Shown: positions 7,830 to 16,653 of the stretch, in pieces
Position numbering within the stretch: position 1 is the stretch's first letter
Layout of the letters: each line of letters opens with the position of its first letter
Assembly (NCBI RefSeq): GCF_900109205.1
Contig: NZ_FNZB01000001.1
Coordinates: 248,001-312,000, forward strand
Direction of reading: 5' to 3'
Source of the DNA: Sphingomonas sp. OV641
Lineage (GTDB): Bacteria > Pseudomonadota > Alphaproteobacteria > Sphingomonadales > Sphingomonadaceae
DNA length: 64,000 nt
Made by a program: the position numbers and the translations under genes
Notes under the pieces: model-generated
The model's database searches: none
What the model was told of the DNA's origin: nothing
The model's input: the letters and a program-made list of their open reading frames with translations, nothing else

Positions 7830-8558
7830 ATGATGAGACTGGTCCGGGCGGCGCTCGTCGCCGCCGCTTTCCTGCTGCCATCCGCCGCCATGGCGCAGAG
7901 TGCCACCGTCGATCTCGCCGGCGGATCGCTGTCCGGGCGGGCGATCCAGCTTGTGCTGATGCTGACGGTGCTGAGCCTCGCACCCGGCATTCTGATGACC
8001 ATCACGTCCTTCACGCGCATCGTGGTGGCCTTGTCGCTGCTGCGCACCGGGCTGGGCGCGCAAGGCGTGCCGCCCAACCCCGTGATCATCAGCCTCGCGC
8101 TGTTTCTTTCCTTCTTCGTCATGGCACCGACTTTCCAGAAGGCGTGGGACGAGGGGGTCAGCCCCTATACCGCGGGACAGATAACGGAGCAGCAGGCGTT
8201 CGACCGGACAACGGCGCCCATCAAGACATTCATGCTCAGCCAAGTGCGGGACAGCGATCTTGGCCTGTTCACCGAGCTTTCCGGCAAGCCGCCGGTGGCC
8301 CGGGCCGAAACGCCGCTCCCCACTTTGGTCCCGGCGTTCATGATCTCGGAGCTGAAGCGTGCCTTCGAGATCGGCTTTCTGCTGCTCCTGCCATTTCTGA
8401 TCATCGACCTGGCGGTCTCCGCCGTGCTGATGGCGATGGGCATGATGATGCTTCCGCCGCCGACGATATCGTTGCCGATGAAGATCATCTTTTTCGTGCT
8501 GGTGGACGGCTGGGCGCTGGTGGCTGGCTCGCTGGTACGAAGTTTCGGCCACGGTTGA
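7830..8558 (+). CDS. fliP: Flagellar export gate protein FliP
   Basis: FliP is the main subunit of the flagellar export channel. The 242-residue product has a cleavable signal peptide (MMRLVRAALVAAAFLLPSAA, then MAQ), the FliP signatures LVLMLTVLSLAPGILMTITS and FTRIVVALSLLRTGLGAQ, a periplasmic domain and the C-terminal LPMKIIFFVLVDGWALVAGS block. It ends the fliN-fliO-fliP unit. Secure identification. Confidence 0.97.
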   Translation: MMRLVRAALVAAAFLLPSAAMAQSATVDLAGGSLSGRAIQLVLMLTVLSLAPGILMTITSFTRIVVALSLLRTGLGAQGVPPNPVIISLALFLSFFVMAPTFQKAWDEGVSPYTAGQITEQQAFDRTTAPIKTFMLSQVRDSDLGLFTELSGKPPVARAETPLPTLVPAFMISELKRAFEIGFLLLLPFLIIDLAVSAVLMAMGMMMLPPPTISLPMKIIFFVLVDGWALVAGSLVRSFGHG

Positions 8559-8677
8559 GCGCTGGCGGACGGGAAGGGGCGGCGACCCGCCCCTGGGTTT
8601 GCCGAACACCGGGATTACGGAAAATACAGGGGCAGGCCAAAAGCTTGGAGTAACCGGCAGGGTGCCAAACTCCGTCC

Positions 8678-10930
8678 ATGATCGCCGCCAAGCATCCGCT
8701 GAAGACCGCGCGCACGGCCGCCACATCCAACCGGCGCCTGCTTTGGCCGATCGCGCTCGCCACCATCATCTCGATCGCGATCGTCGGCTTTGGCCTGTTC
8801 TGGTCGGCCGGGCGGAGCGACACGATCTCCGTCGAGCGGCAGGTCCGGACGGTGCAGCGGGCCGTTCAAACGAGCCTCGCGGACATTCAGCTGCAGCAGG
8901 AAACAGTCGCCGTCTGGGACGATCTGGTCGTGAAGCTGCGCGCGCCGGAACTTGATGCGGCATGGATCGATGCGAACATCGGCCTGTGGCTGCACAAGCT
9001 GTTCGGGCATGATCGGGTCTTCCTGGTGAATGCGCAGGACAGGATCGTCTATGCGATGGTCGACGGCCGGCGAGTGCAGGAGGACCTGCGCGACCAGAAC
9101 GCGCCGGGCCTCGCGCCGCTTCTTGCATCTCTCCGGGCCAAGGACCGCAATCTTCCGCGGGCACGACCGGTCATGGGAGATGGGCAGATTGACGTACCGT
9201 TCGCATCGGACCTGATCATCATCGAAGGGCGGCCCGCGGCGGTAAGCGCGATGCTGGTCCTTCCGCTGACCGGAGACGTTTCGGACCAGCCCGGCACGCG
9301 CCCGATCCTGCTCAGCGTGCGATATCTCGATGGCAGCTTTCGTGAAGCTCTGGCGCGGGACTATCTTCTTGCCAGGCCGCATTTCTCGACTGGTTCCCAC
9401 GTTTCGCCTGGCGAGGCGTCATTGCCGCTGCGCAACCGATCGGGACGGGTGGTGACCTGGTTCTTCTGGTCTCCCGAACTGCCCGGCTCAGCCATCGCCG
9501 CCGTGCTCGTGCCGCTTGGCAGCGCTTCGGTGCTGGTGATCGCGGGGGTGATGTTCGTGCTTGGTCGTCGGCTGATCGCGAATACCAATGAGCTGCGCGC
9601 GGCGATCCTGCGACTGCAGACAAGCGAGGCGCAGGCGCACCACCTGGCATTTCACGACCCGCTGACCGGACTGCCCAACCGGGCGAAGTTCAACGATCAT
9701 TTCGATCATGCGCTGGTGGAGGCACGGCGAGGGCGAAGCTGCGCGCTCATCCTCATGGATCTCGACCGCTTCAAGCACGTCAACGACAATTTCGGCCATC
9801 TGGCCGGAGACGTGCTGATCAAGGAGTTCGGGTGCCGCCTTTCGCGCCTGCTGGGCGAGCGCGACATGATTGCTCGGTTGGGTGGCGATGAGTTCGCGTT
9901 GCTGATCGATGGAGCCAGTAGCGTGGCAGGGGTCGACCGGCTGTGCGAGCAGATCCGGCAGACGGTGAACCAGCCATTCGAAGTGTTGAACAACCAGGCG
10001 CATGTCGGCGTCAGCATGGGCGTGATCCTAGCCCCGCTTGGCGGCACGGAACGCACCGAACTGCTGCGCAAGGCCGACATCGCCCTGTACGCCGCCAAGG
10101 GAGAGGGCAGGGATTGTCATCGGCATTTCAGCCCCGCGATGGACGCCAGCGTCCGCTTTCGCGCCGAGATCGAGGAGGATCTTCGCGAGGCACTGGCGAA
10201 CGGCACCGGGCTCAGCATGAATTATCAGCCGCTGGTGAACGAGCATGGCCGGATGGTGGGCGTGGAGGCGCTGCTGCGCTGGGAGCATCCACAGCGTGGT
10301 GCCGTCTCTCCGGCGCAACTGATCCCGATCGCCGAGGAAACTGGGCTGATCAGTCCGCTGGGCGACTGGATCCTCGAGCAGGCGTGCCGCGCGTCGCTGG
10401 CCTGGCCGGACCTGTTCGTCGCGGTGAACCTTTCCCCGGTCCAGTTCCGCAGCCCGCATTTCGCCGATCGGGTGATTGGCATCGTCGAAAGCTGTGGCGC
10501 GGATCCCAAGAAGATCGAACTGGAAGTCACCGAAGGCGTGCTGATCGACGATGATGAAAACGTGCGCAGCGCGCTACGCCGTCTACGGTCTGCCGGCCTT
10601 CGCATCGCGCTTGATGACTTCGGAACCGGTTATTCGTCGCTCAGCTATCTCCGTCGCTTCGACGTCGACAAGATCAAGATCGACCGAAGCTTCATCCAGC
10701 ACCTGGGCCATGCGGTGGACTCCGCCGCCATCATCACGGCGGTGATCACGCTTGGTCACGCCATGGGGCTTACCGTCACCGCGGAAGGTGTCGAGACGGA
10801 CGAGCAGCTCAGGTTCCTGCGGGAGAGCGGCTGCAATGAGTTGCAGGGCTATTATTTCTCCGCACCCGTGCCGGCGGCTGATGTGGAGGCGCTGGCGGCG
10901 CGCGACAAAGCCATCGATCGCGTTGCTTGA
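8678..10930 (+). CDS. CHASE4-like sensor with GGDEF and EAL domains
   Basis: This 750-residue inner-membrane protein has a transmembrane helix near residues 25-45, a periplasmic sensor resembling CHASE4 (about 50-270), a second helix (about 272-295), a GGDEF domain and an EAL domain. The cyclase motif LGGDEF is intact, but the inhibitory RxxD site is GERD, so product feedback may be lost. The EAL domain keeps GVEALLRWEH, DDFGTGYSSLSYLRRF and KIKIDRSFI and should hydrolyse c-di-GMP. It stands alone between fliP and a GAF gene, consistent with control of motility. No strong ribosome site precedes the ATG. Confidence 0.88.
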   Translation: MIAAKHPLKTARTAATSNRRLLWPIALATIISIAIVGFGLFWSAGRSDTISVERQVRTVQRAVQTSLADIQLQQETVAVWDDLVVKLRAPELDAAWIDANIGLWLHKLFGHDRVFLVNAQDRIVYAMVDGRRVQEDLRDQNAPGLAPLLASLRAKDRNLPRARPVMGDGQIDVPFASDLIIIEGRPAAVSAMLVLPLTGDVSDQPGTRPILLSVRYLDGSFREALARDYLLARPHFSTGSHVSPGEASLPLRNRSGRVVTWFFWSPELPGSAIAAVLVPLGSASVLVIAGVMFVLGRRLIANTNELRAAILRLQTSEAQAHHLAFHDPLTGLPNRAKFNDHFDHALVEARRGRSCALILMDLDRFKHVNDNFGHLAGDVLIKEFGCRLSRLLGERDMIARLGGDEFALLIDGASSVAGVDRLCEQIRQTVNQPFEVLNNQAHVGVSMGVILAPLGGTERTELLRKADIALYAAKGEGRDCHRHFSPAMDASVRFRAEIEEDLREALANGTGLSMNYQPLVNEHGRMVGVEALLRWEHPQRGAVSPAQLIPIAEETGLISPLGDWILEQACRASLAWPDLFVAVNLSPVQFRSPHFADRVIGIVESCGADPKKIELEVTEGVLIDDDENVRSALRRLRSAGLRIALDDFGTGYSSLSYLRRFDVDKIKIDRSFIQHLGHAVDSAAIITAVITLGHAMGLTVTAEGVETDEQLRFLRESGCNELQGYYFSAPVPAADVEALAARDKAIDRVA

Positions 10931-11069
10931 TCGTGGGGCGTGATCGCGAAGTCACGACCGCAGCCGCGTTGGCGAGCTGTCGGTCTGTGGCGGTGGAATG
11001 CGCCGCCGCTGGTTCGCCGGAGCTGGCAGGGAAGGTTGAACAAGTGGGGCCAGAGCGGCGCGGGGAAGA

Positions 11070-11747
11070 TCAGCTCTTACGCTGACGATCACGCTCCTCC
11101 TGCCGTTCCAGCCGGCGAAGCATGGCGTCGAGCTCGTCAACGCCATCCTCCTCACCATCGCGGATCAGGACTTCGATCTGGCCGCTGATACCATCAAGGG
11201 CCTGCCGACGATCCCGCGCACTTACCTCGGGTTGCAGGATGATGTCGCCGGCATGCCGGGCAAGATCCCGTAGCCGGTCGAGATCCGCTTCCGTGACGCG
11301 CGCGCGCGATGTCACGTCAATCACACACAAGGTGCCAAGCGCCCGACCGTCCCGGTCACGGATTGGGCAGCCCAGATAAAAGCGGATATTGGTCGGTCCG
11401 GTGACGAACGGATTCGCCGAAAAGCGGGGATCGAGCGTCGCATCCAGCACGATCATGATCTGGTCGGGATGGATGACAGCGTGGGCGCAGAACGATATCT
11501 CCCGCGACGTCTGCTCCATATCCAAGCCGACGCATGCCGGAAACCATTGCCGATCGCGATCCACGATGGAGAGGGCAGCAATCGGCACCTGAAACTCGCG
11601 CGCCGCCTGCTCGACCAATTGCTGAAGCGCAGGGTCGCCCGCCATGCTCAGGACACCGGAGGCGTAAACGGCCGCCTGCCGGATGATCTCCTGCTTTGCA
11701 TCAGGGCCTGAGTTCGCGAGCAAAGGGCCTGTCAGCTTTTCCTCCAT
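11070..11747 (-). CDS. GAF-domain protein
   Basis: The 225-residue soluble protein has one GAF domain at about residues 38-170: FQVPIAALSIVDRDRQWFPA, a central ISFCAHAVI, then IRFYLGCPIRDRDGRALGTL. This subfamily often precedes diguanylate cyclase domains, but here no output domain is attached. The C-terminal 45 residues are charged and probably coiled coil. It may sense a small molecule and bind a partner; ligand unknown. It lies downstream of flaF on the same strand with a 100-base gap. Confidence 0.75.
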   Translation of the reverse strand: MEEKLTGPLLANSGPDAKQEIIRQAAVYASGVLSMAGDPALQQLVEQAAREFQVPIAALSIVDRDRQWFPACVGLDMEQTSREISFCAHAVIHPDQIMIVLDATLDPRFSANPFVTGPTNIRFYLGCPIRDRDGRALGTLCVIDVTSRARVTEADLDRLRDLARHAGDIILQPEVSARDRRQALDGISGQIEVLIRDGEEDGVDELDAMLRRLERQEERDRQRKS

Positions 11748-11847
11748 GAGCCGGGTAGGTTACGCTGAGTGGATCGTGTGTTCCCTATCTTGCATGATCG
11801 AGACGATAGGCGTGTTGACGCTGCACATTGATCTACATGGTTGAGCC

Positions 11848-12234
11848 CTAAGCGGCTTCGGCCTGACGTGCCATTCGAAATTGCTGCGTTCCCGGGGAAA
11901 GTCCTTCCGCAATGGAGCGATTCACATCGATCAATTCCTCGATGGACTCGCGGCCGGCCATGACATCACTGGTGAAGCGATCGACCCAGATCGCGATCGA
12001 GATGATGCTGGCGCGGAGCTGATCCGGCAGTTCATTGCCGGTCGCGCCACAGGCGGAAGCGAAGACTCCCCAGACTTCACGGTTACGATGCAGCACGGGG
12101 ATCAGCGCCGCGCCGGCCAAACCGGCGTCGCGCGCTTGCATCATGTCACCGGTGATCTGGCTCATCAGGCGGAACTCGGTTGCGCGGGGGCTTTCAACGA
12201 TGCTCCGGGCGCGCTGATAGGCATTCAAGGACAT
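11848..12234 (-). CDS. flaF: Flagellar regulatory protein FlaF
   Basis: FlaF is an alphaproteobacterial factor needed for flagellin synthesis or secretion and works opposite the FlbT repressor. The 128-residue product begins MSLNAYQRARSIVESPRATE and includes GNELPDQLRASIISIAIWVD and IEELIDVNRSIAEGL, all FlaF hallmarks. AAGGAG lies upstream of the ATG. It is divergent from motA. No flbT or flagellin gene is in the window. Confidence 0.9.
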   Translation of the reverse strand: MSLNAYQRARSIVESPRATEFRLMSQITGDMMQARDAGLAGAALIPVLHRNREVWGVFASACGATGNELPDQLRASIISIAIWVDRFTSDVMAGRESIEELIDVNRSIAEGLSPGTQQFRMARQAEAA

Positions 12235-12373
12235 GGTGCAGGACGCTCCTTATTGTTCCTGCGGTTATTTTAGGAAGCCGTGGGGGCAAGCGGTCCTGCG
12301 CGGCCAAATCTCTCTTCCAGCATGTCGGCGCGATGTTTCTGCCTGGCGCGGCCCGGCCCCGCCAAGACCGTTC

Positions 12374-12379
12374 TATAAT
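12374..12379 (+). promoter_or_regulatory. Candidate -10 box for the motA/che operon
   Basis: A perfect TATAAT lies 40 bases before the motA start in the flaF-motA divergent gap (12235-12419). No matching -35 hexamer is visible 16-18 bases upstream (the sequence there is GC-only), so this could be chance or an activator-dependent promoter. Confidence 0.3.
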
Positions 12380-12419
12380 TCGGCAAACGCTTGTTTCCCT
12401 TCAGAGTTCGGATCGCGTC

Positions 12420-13304
12420 ATGCTGAACGGTGTTGGCTTTATCATTATCCTTGGCTGCGTCTTCGGCAGCTTCATCATGGCCGGCGGCAAGATGGACATT
12501 GTTCTCCATGCCCTGCCGCATGAGCTGATGGCGATTGGCGGCGCTGCCATTGGCGCCTTCATCGTCGGCAATTCGATGGCGACGGTGAAGAATGCGGGTA
12601 AGGGCCTGGGCCGCTCCTTCAAGGGCGCGCGCTGGAAGGACAGCGATTATCGCGATCTGCTGACGCTGATGTTCGGCCTTCTCTCCACCTTCAAGAAGGG
12701 CGGCGCCACGGCGATCGAACCGCACCTCGATAAGCCGGAGGAGAGCGCGATCTTCTCGCGCTATCCGCGCCTGTTGAAAGATCATCACCTGACCGAATTC
12801 ATCGCGGATTACCTGCGGATGATGACGGTGAACTTCGAGGATCCGCATCAGATTGCGGAGGCGATGGACAATGACATCGAGAAGCATCACCACGAGGAAC
12901 TGATGCCGCAGCATGCGCTGCAGGCGATGGCGGACGGCTTGCCGGCGATCGGCATCGTCGCCGCGGTGCTGGGCGTCATCAAGACCATGGGTTCGATCGA
13001 CCAGCCGACTGAGGTGCTGGGCGCGATGATCGGCGGCGCGCTGGTCGGCACCTTCCTGGGCGTGCTCCTTGCTTACTGCCTGGTCGGCCCGCTTGCGGCA
13101 AAGCTTCTGGAAATCGTCGATGCGGATGCCAAGCCGTTCCACATCGTGAAGACCGCGATCGTCGCGCACGCCCAAGGCCAGCCGACGCAGGTCGCCATCG
13201 AGATTGCCCGGCGCATGACGCCGTCCAGCTACGCACCCACCTTTCAGCAGCTCGAGACTGCGCTCGACGAGGCGAAAAATGAGTTCAATGCCGTTCCCGC
13301 TTGA
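12420..13304 (+). CDS. motA: Flagellar motor stator protein MotA
   Basis: MotA forms the proton channel of the stator with MotB. The ATG at 12420 gives 294 residues starting MLNGVGFIIILGCVFGSFIM, with four membrane helices and the cytoplasmic domain HHHEELMPQHALQAMADGLP that contacts FliG. AAVLGVIKTMGSI and ALVGTFLGVLLAYCLVGPLA are typical helix 3 and 4 sequences. An upstream in-frame extension overlaps flaF and is not needed. motB lies 6.5 kb downstream at the end of the chemotaxis operon. Confidence 0.96.
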   Translation: MLNGVGFIIILGCVFGSFIMAGGKMDIVLHALPHELMAIGGAAIGAFIVGNSMATVKNAGKGLGRSFKGARWKDSDYRDLLTLMFGLLSTFKKGGATAIEPHLDKPEESAIFSRYPRLLKDHHLTEFIADYLRMMTVNFEDPHQIAEAMDNDIEKHHHEELMPQHALQAMADGLPAIGIVAAVLGVIKTMGSIDQPTEVLGAMIGGALVGTFLGVLLAYCLVGPLAAKLLEIVDADAKPFHIVKTAIVAHAQGQPTQVAIEIARRMTPSSYAPTFQQLETALDEAKNEFNAVPA

Positions 13305-13608
13305 TGCCGCAGAGGACGCTGGCCCGATCCGGCTGCTCGCCCACAACAATACCGTTGCCGCGGAGGACCTGCGCGTCCGCCTGGTTCTCGCCGCCGACTA
13401 TCAGGGGCGCGTCGAAGTGGATGCGTCGGAAGTGGAGAGCGTCGGCCAGGCCGTTCTGCAGCTGCTGATCGCCGCTCGCGCGGACGCCGAGCAGAACGGC
13501 ATGCCGTTCGAGATCGTCAATCCCAGCCGCGCCTTCGTGGAGCGTGTGACTGCCTGCCGCTTGGCCGACGCCTTCGGCCTCGCCACCGAAAAGGATGCCC
13601 TCCTGTGA
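13279..13608 (+). CDS. STAS-domain (anti-anti-sigma-like) protein of the chemotaxis operon
   Basis: The 109-residue product resembles STAS proteins: GRVEVDASEVESVGQAVLQL corresponds to the strand-helix region in which anti-anti-sigma factors carry a phosphorylatable Ser, with VESVGQAVL in place of the usual D-S-S/T-G motif. The stretch before the C-terminal helix is PFEIVNPSRAFVERV. Similar small proteins occur beside cheY-cheA in many che operons; their role is unclear. It overlaps motA by 26 bases (a later ATG at 13288 also overlaps) and the cheY GTG by four. Confidence 0.7.
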   Translation: MSSMPFPLDAAEDAGPIRLLAHNNTVAAEDLRVRLVLAADYQGRVEVDASEVESVGQAVLQLLIAARADAEQNGMPFEIVNPSRAFVERVTACRLADAFGLATEKDALL

Positions 13609-13970
13609 GCAAAGTGATCCTGACCGTCGACGATTCCGCCAGCATGCGGATGCTGCTGAAGACCTCTCTCACGGCGCAGGGCTTTCGCATCGAAAGCGCG
13701 AACGACGGTGAACACGGCCTGGAGCGGATGCACGAGATTGCGCCGGACCTGCTGATCACCGACATCAACATGCCGAAGATGGACGGCTTCGAGCTGATCG
13801 AGGCGGTACGCGCGCTGCCGCAGTTCCGCGGCACGCCGATCCTGGTGCTGTCGACCGAGTTCTCCGACGAGAAAAAGGCGCGCGCCCGATCCGCCGGCGC
13901 CACGGGATGGATCACCAAGCCGTTCGAGGCGACCAAGCTGGGGGCGGCGATCCGCCGCGTGTGCCCGTGA
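13605..13970 (+). CDS. cheY: Chemotaxis response regulator CheY (copy 1)
   Basis: This single-domain receiver of 121 residues has the acidic pair in LTVDDSASMRMLLKTSL, the phosphoacceptor Asp in LLITDINMPKMDGFELIEAV, and the conserved Lys in GWITKPFEATKLG. Phosphorylated by CheA, it should bind the flagellar switch or act as a phosphate sink beside the second CheY at 18579. The start is GTG, overlapping the STAS gene stop; its stop overlaps the cheA GTG. Confidence 0.92.
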   Translation: MSKVILTVDDSASMRMLLKTSLTAQGFRIESANDGEHGLERMHEIAPDLLITDINMPKMDGFELIEAVRALPQFRGTPILVLSTEFSDEKKARARSAGATGWITKPFEATKLGAAIRRVCP

Positions 13971-16162
13971 GCGACGAACTGGATGAGATTCAGGCCATCT
14001 TCTTCGAGGAATGCACTGAAGGACTGGCCACCGCCGAGGCCGGGCTGTCGGCCATGGCCGCGGGCGACGTTTCCGCGAACGTGATCGCCGGCGTGTTTCG
14101 CGCGGTTCACTCGATCAAGGGCGGCTCCGGCGCCTTCGGCCATACGGCGCTGACCGCCTTTTCGCATCGCTTCGAAAACGTGCTCGATGAAGTGCGTGCG
14201 GATCGCATTCCCGCGACGCCGGAGGTCACGAAAGTGATGCTGGCCGCCTTTGACGTTCTGTCCGACCATGTTGCCGCCGCCAAAGGAACGGCCCCGCCGC
14301 CGAACGACGTGGCCGCGCTGGCGGCGCTGGAAGACGTGCTGACCAACAAGGGAGCTTCCGCCGCTGTCAAAGCCGCGGCTGGAGCGCCGACACCGCTGGC
14401 GGAGCCGGAGGCCGATGCGTTCGGCTTCGTTCCGGTCGCTGCCGAGATCGAGACGTTCGACCCGTTCGGGTTCGAACCGGTCGGCGTCGTGCTCGAGGAT
14501 CTCGACACTGGTTCCCCCGCCGACTGGCTGGTCCGGTTTCGCCCGTCGCGCGGGGCGCTGGCCAACGCGAGCGAGCCGTTGCTGGTCATCCGCGAGCTGG
14601 AGGAGTTGGGCGGGGCGATCTCGTCCGTCGACAGCAGCGCGCTCCCCGGTCTGCGCGATCTCGATCCGGAGGACGGCTATCTGACCTGGACGCTTCGCCT
14701 GCCGGGCACGGTGGATGAGGCCGCCATTGCGGAGGCGTTCGACTTCGTGGCGCCGGATTCGCGGGTCGAGATCGAGCGTTCGGTTGAGCCGGCTGCATTG
14801 CCACTGCCGGCCGAGCAGCTGGCGGCCGAGCAAGTGGCGGCCGAGCAGCTGCGGGACGCGACTGTGCAGGAGAGCACGCCGGGTGCGGCGGTGATCGTGC
14901 CACTCACCGCTGCGGCCCGGCCGACGGAGGCCATCGCCGCACCCGCGCCCGAAGCGCGCGCAAGCGAGCCGGCAGCCCAGACCATCCGGGTCGATCTTAC
15001 CAAGCTTGATCTTCTGCTCAACCTGGTCGGGGAGCTGGTGATCCGGAACTCGATCCTGTCGGACCGGCTGAGCCCAAAGGATCAGGAACGCGTGGAGCTA
15101 CCGGAGCTGGCGCGGCTGACGCGTGAGATCCAGGACAATGTCATGTCGCTGCGCGCCCAGCCGATCAAGCAGGCGTTCAGCCGCGTACCGCGGATGCTGC
15201 GCGATCTTTCGGCAGAGACGGGCAAGCAATATGCGCTCGAAATCAGCGGGGAGACGACCGAGGTCGACAAGGGCGTCATCGAGAAGATCGGCGACCCGCT
15301 GACCCACATGATCCGCAACGCCTGCGATCACGGCATCGAAAGCGGCGAGGAGCGGATCGCGAAGGGCAAGCCGGCCGCGGGGACCATTCGCCTGTCGGCC
15401 GAACAACGCGGCGCGCGCATTTTCGTGCGCGTGGCCGATGACGGCCGCGGCATCGACCGCCAGCGGGTGCTTGCCAAGGCGATCGACAAGGGGATCGTGC
15501 CCGCGGACGCGGCGCTTTCCAACGAAGAGATCGATCAACTGATCTGTGCGCCCGGCTTCTCCACCGCGGAGACGATCTCGAACATTTCGGGTCGCGGCGT
15601 GGGCATGGATGTGGTGCGTTCCAACGTCGAGGCGCTGGGCGGCCGAGTGGAGATCAGCTCCGTTCCGGGTGAAGGCACCACCTTCACCATGATCCTCCCG
15701 CTCACGCTTGCGATCCTGGACGGGATGATCGTTCGACTGGCCGACCAGCGCTTCGTGTTGCCGCTCGCCAATGTGGTGGAAGCGGTGCGACCGGAAAGCG
15801 GCCAGGTGCGCCGCATGTCGCCGACGAGCGAGGTGATCGAGCTGCGCGGCAACTACCTGCCGGTGCGGCGTCTGACGGATACGTTCGGCTTCGGCACCAG
15901 GTATCGGCGGGATCCCGAGGAATCGCTGGTCATCATCGTGGAGAGCGAGACGGCAGGCAACGTCGGCCTGATGGTCGACACGATCGACGACCGCCGCGAA
16001 GTGGTGATCAAGAGCCTCGATCAAAACCTGCATCCGATCCGCGGCCTCGGCGGGGCAACCATCCTGGGCGACGGCTCCATCGCACTCATTCTCGACATCG
16101 AGGCGCTGGTCGCCTCGCCATCATCAACCGCGAAATTCGCACTCAAGGGGCTTGCAGCATGA
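13967..16162 (+). CDS. cheA: Chemotaxis histidine kinase CheA
   Basis: The 731-residue kinase starts at GTG 13967, overlapping the cheY stop. Domains in order: Hpt with the phosphoacceptor His48 in RAVHSIKGGSGAFG; a long alanine-rich P2/linker holding three AEQ-type repeats near residues 282-295; the P3 dimerisation helices from about 345; the ATPase domain with N box HMIRNACDHGIE, G1 box DDGRGID and G2 box GRGVGMDVVRSNV; and a CheW-like P5 domain at the C-terminus. CheA autophosphorylates in response to chemoreceptors and feeds CheY and CheB. Secure. Confidence 0.97.
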   Translation: MSDELDEIQAIFFEECTEGLATAEAGLSAMAAGDVSANVIAGVFRAVHSIKGGSGAFGHTALTAFSHRFENVLDEVRADRIPATPEVTKVMLAAFDVLSDHVAAAKGTAPPPNDVAALAALEDVLTNKGASAAVKAAAGAPTPLAEPEADAFGFVPVAAEIETFDPFGFEPVGVVLEDLDTGSPADWLVRFRPSRGALANASEPLLVIRELEELGGAISSVDSSALPGLRDLDPEDGYLTWTLRLPGTVDEAAIAEAFDFVAPDSRVEIERSVEPAALPLPAEQLAAEQVAAEQLRDATVQESTPGAAVIVPLTAAARPTEAIAAPAPEARASEPAAQTIRVDLTKLDLLLNLVGELVIRNSILSDRLSPKDQERVELPELARLTREIQDNVMSLRAQPIKQAFSRVPRMLRDLSAETGKQYALEISGETTEVDKGVIEKIGDPLTHMIRNACDHGIESGEERIAKGKPAAGTIRLSAEQRGARIFVRVADDGRGIDRQRVLAKAIDKGIVPADAALSNEEIDQLICAPGFSTAETISNISGRGVGMDVVRSNVEALGGRVEISSVPGEGTTFTMILPLTLAILDGMIVRLADQRFVLPLANVVEAVRPESGQVRRMSPTSEVIELRGNYLPVRRLTDTFGFGTRYRRDPEESLVIIVESETAGNVGLMVDTIDDRREVVIKSLDQNLHPIRGLGGATILGDGSIALILDIEALVASPSSTAKFALKGLAA

Positions 16163-16653
16163 GCAGCATCGACCGCGTCGGCGAGCGTAAAATCGTCACC
16201 TTCTCGCTCGCCCGGCAGATGTTCGGGATCGAGATGAGCGCGCTTATCGAGATCCGGGAGTGGGAGGAGCCCACGCCGCTGCCCAGCGTGGCCAGCTACA
16301 TCAAGGGTGTCACGAACCTGCGCGGCACCGTGATCCCGGTGGTGGGCCTGGCGGAGCGGCTCGGATGGGCGCCCAGCGCCATTCACTCGCGCTCCTGCAT
16401 CCTGGTGGTGAACATCAGCGGGAAGCAGGCCGGATTCCTGGTCGACGAGGTGGCGGACATCGTCCTCATCAAGGACAATGAGATCCAGCCCGCCCCGGAC
16501 GTGGAGATCGGCGAAGAGGGGGTGATTTCGGGCCTGGTGCAGATCTCTGCCCGTACGACGGAAGGGGCGGCCGACAGCGAAGGCGCGGAGATGGTGTCGC
16601 TGCTCGATCTCAATGCCCTCAGCCTCACGCGGCAGATGGACGTCGCAGCGTGA
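16159..16653 (+). CDS. cheW: Chemotaxis coupling protein CheW
   Basis: CheW ties CheA to chemoreceptors. The 164-residue protein carries the family pattern FSLARQMFGIEMSALIEIRE, VASYIKGVTNLRGTVIPVVG and CILVVNISGKQAGFLVDEVA. It overlaps the cheA stop and the cheR GTG by four bases each, so translation is coupled. Length is standard. Confidence 0.96.
   Translation: MSSIDRVGERKIVTFSLARQMFGIEMSALIEIREWEEPTPLPSVASYIKGVTNLRGTVIPVVGLAERLGWAPSAIHSRSCILVVNISGKQAGFLVDEVADIVLIKDNEIQPAPDVEIGEEGVISGLVQISARTTEGAADSEGAEMVSLLDLNALSLTRQMDVAA

Noticed and set aside
12270..13349. 359-codon minus-strand open frame opposite motA
   Set aside because: Antisense shadow of motA; plus-strand product is a textbook MotA.
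15098..16033. 311-codon minus-strand open frame opposite cheA
   Set aside because: Shadow of cheA; the plus-strand frame has all kinase motifs.
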